14,957 nt of DNA from an uncultured Oscillospiraceae bacterium. Lineage in GTDB: Bacteria; Bacillota; Clostridia; Oscillospirales; Acutalibacteraceae. Positions 13,965 to 14,957 of the stretch are shown one piece after another. Both the position numbers and the translations under genes were made by a program. Under the pieces are notes generated by a model. The model was given only the letters and a program-made list of their open reading frames with translations, was not told the DNA's origin and ran no database searches. The stretch lies in contig UQVI01000026.1 of NCBI GenBank assembly GCA_900544515.1, positions 1 to 14,957 of the forward strand. Direction: 5' to 3'. Within the stretch, counting starts at the first letter, position 1. Each line of letters begins with the position of its first letter.

Positions 13965-14005
13965 AAAACAGGCACACCTCAGCTTTTATGAGGTCTGCCT
14001 GTTTT
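13964..14005. terminator. Bidirectional terminator between convergent genes
   Basis: Arms AAAACAGGCA / TGCCTGTTTT plus inner ACCTCA / TGAGGT around a 7-nt loop, with one unpaired C on each side. A runs precede it and T runs follow (GTTTTCATTTT), so it works on both strands. On the minus strand its hairpin encodes the last residues of the VTT-domain protein (stop at 13979-13981), an economical overlap. Confidence 0.88.
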
Positions 14006-14701
14006 CATTTTCGTTTTGTATTTCTTATAAATTACTGCACATACTACAGATACAACAGCGGTTGCCGCAAAAACGGCAATTGCTGTTTTTATATTGTTCT
14101 GTTCAAGCTGTGCACCGCAGATGGTTGAGGTCAATATGGAAGGTATCCTTGCAATTGTGGTTATGATAAAAAATTCCGTTATGTTTATTTTCAGTGACCC
14201 TGCCACATAGGTCATAATGTCCTTAGGTGTTGACGGCACAAGATAAAAGACGAACAGGAACAGACGTTGGTTTTTCTTGTTGCTGATAATGCTCAGACTG
14301 TTTAACTGTTCCTCATTTATAAACGCGGATATGAATTTGCCGCCGAGTGTGTTTGCAAGGAATACAATTACAAGTGAGCCTATAAAGCTCCCCAGTGAGC
14401 AGAGTGCCAGGCCGCCCCACGTACCGAATACATATCCTGCGGCAATTTCCAAAGGCTCGGCAGGGATGATTTTTATCACTGTCTGAAATGCACGGATGAA
14501 TACAAACACCACACCGCTCAGCCCCTTGTATTCCTCAAGCCAGCTTTTAAAGCTCTGCGTATCCGTTACAAATTCCGTCAGCGTCCTGCCGAATATCAGG
14601 TAGAGCGTAATAAAAAGTGCGAGAAGAATTCCGATGCTCACCCCATAAACAATCAATGTTTCCTTTGGCGGCTTTTTAAAATATTTCTTAAGCACCTGCA
14701 T
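13979..14701 (-). CDS. TVP38/TMEM64 family (VTT/SNARE-associated domain) membrane protein
   Basis: A 240-aa integral membrane protein of the DedA-related VTT superfamily, whose members are thought to move lipids across membranes. N-terminal helix at about 16-38; the VTT core begins with IIPAEPLEIAAGYVFG (78-93) and GSFIGSLVIVFLANTLG (104-120), then the hallmark FYLVPSTPKDIMTYVAGSLKI (152-172), followed by helices at about 175-195 and 205-225 and a basic tail. The ATG at 14701 follows GAGGTG by 5 nt and overlaps the preceding glycosyltransferase gene by 14 nt, so the two form an operon, perhaps in envelope or polysaccharide metabolism (inference). The exact substrate is unknown. Confidence 0.92.
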   Translation of the reverse strand: MQVLKKYFKKPPKETLIVYGVSIGILLALFITLYLIFGRTLTEFVTDTQSFKSWLEEYKGLSGVVFVFIRAFQTVIKIIPAEPLEIAAGYVFGTWGGLALCSLGSFIGSLVIVFLANTLGGKFISAFINEEQLNSLSIISNKKNQRLFLFVFYLVPSTPKDIMTYVAGSLKINITEFFIITTIARIPSILTSTICGAQLEQNNIKTAIAVFAATAVVSVVCAVIYKKYKTKMKTGRPHKS

Positions 14702-14903
14702 CCAGACACCTCGTTTCTTTTATCAGTACGGGTTTTGAATACATATCAAAAAAGCCTTTCAGATTTCCGCCGTAATAAGAATTCCAGGGTTTGTCCTTGC
14801 CGTTGAAATGAACAATCATCGTGCACCGCTGAACATATTCCAATGCCTCTTCAATACTCATACTGTGCAGCAGCCTTTTGAAACAGCGCTCATCAAGATT
14901 AAT
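14688..14903 (-). CDS. C-terminal fragment of a probable family 8 glycosyltransferase (contig-truncated)
   Basis: The last 71 residues of a longer protein, cut where genomic sequence ends at about 14904. The segment MIVHFNGKDKPWNSYYGG matches the C-terminal HF-x-G-x2-KPW signature of GT8 galactosyl/glucosyltransferases of the LgtC/gspA type, which transfer sugars from UDP-sugars to lipid or protein acceptors. It ends 14 nt inside the VTT gene. The apparent ATG start at 14921, giving an MCIRDR N-terminus, comes from the adapter and is not real. The GT8 assignment rests on a short motif. Confidence 0.7.
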   Translation of the reverse strand: MNLDERCFKRLLHSMSIEEALEYVQRCTMIVHFNGKDKPWNSYYGGNLKGFFDMYSKPVLIKETRCLDAGA

Positions 14904-14904
14904 C

Positions 14905-14957
14905 CTGTCTCTTATACACATCTGACGCTGCCGACGACTAGTCGAGTGGAGATCTCG
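14905..14957. other. Nextera transposase adapter and index read-through (artefact)
   Basis: Bases 14905-14923 are the Tn5 mosaic end CTGTCTCTTATACACATCT, 14924-14937 are GACGCTGCCGACGA, 14938-14945 (CTAGTCGA) fit an 8-nt i5 index in reverse complement (TCGACTAG, an index I recall as S513), and 14946-14957 match the start of the P5 side (GTGTAGATCTCG) with one mismatch. This is sequencing-library sequence left on the contig end, not genomic DNA. Confidence 0.97.

Noticed and set aside
1..14957. CRISPR arrays, insertion sequences, phage genes or a dedicated defence island
   Set aside because: No regularly spaced repeats, transposase motifs, phage structural genes or known defence pairs were seen; the PIN-like gene alone is not enough.

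Overview
The window looks like the end of an assembled contig from an AT-rich, Gram-positive, low-GC bacterium. A gut-type Clostridia (Ruminococcaceae or Oscillospiraceae-like) relative is the best guess. The reasons are a tRNA-Trp-type T-box riboswitch, the Firmicutes primosome pair DnaD/DnaI, a DUF951 (YyzM-type) protein, strong GGAGG-type ribosome binding sites and many intrinsic terminators. The taxonomic guess is inference. The last 53 bases are not genomic: they are Illumina Nextera adapter read-through.

Left part (minus strand, 1-3056). A solitary trpB is preceded by a Trp-specific T-box leader with its own consensus promoter. A 9-codon ORF containing one Trp codon lies between the T-box terminator and trpB. 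Upstream are a small two-helix membrane protein and a divergent, compact asparaginase-like protein.

Centre-left (minus strand, 3057-7738). One promoter at about 7710-7738 appears to drive a tight operon: a DUF951 protein of 59 aa, prfA (release factor 1), a 118-aa membrane protein, a single-ORF fusion of Sua5/TsaC (tRNA t6A synthesis) to dephospho-CoA kinase (CoaE), and an M18 aminopeptidase. Junctions are 2-4 nt apart or overlapping, so the genes are probably translationally coupled. The theme is translation fidelity plus housekeeping metabolism. prmC, which often neighbours prfA, is absent.

Centre (7819-9230). A divergently transcribed S1-domain protein (+) converges on a small PIN-like-domain protein (-), with a perfect 34-bp palindrome between them. 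The PIN-like gene is preceded by a strong intrinsic terminator, which suggests either a terminated upstream transcript, a small RNA or an attenuated leader.

Centre-right (9439-12226). A minus-strand operon, dnaD - dnaI - DUF308/HdeD-like membrane protein, starts from a promoter at 12047-12075. It is back-to-back with a tRNA-Gly(GCC) gene on the plus strand that has a perfect consensus promoter and its own terminator.

Right (12307-14957). A 530-aa single-pass membrane protein with two EF-hand/FG-GAP-like acidic loops (+) converges, across a shared bidirectional terminator, on a TVP38/TMEM64 (VTT) membrane protein (-). Overlapping the start of that gene is the C-terminal end of a probable family 8 glycosyltransferase, cut by the contig end and joined to adapter.

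I saw no CRISPR array, IS element, phage gene or obvious defence island.
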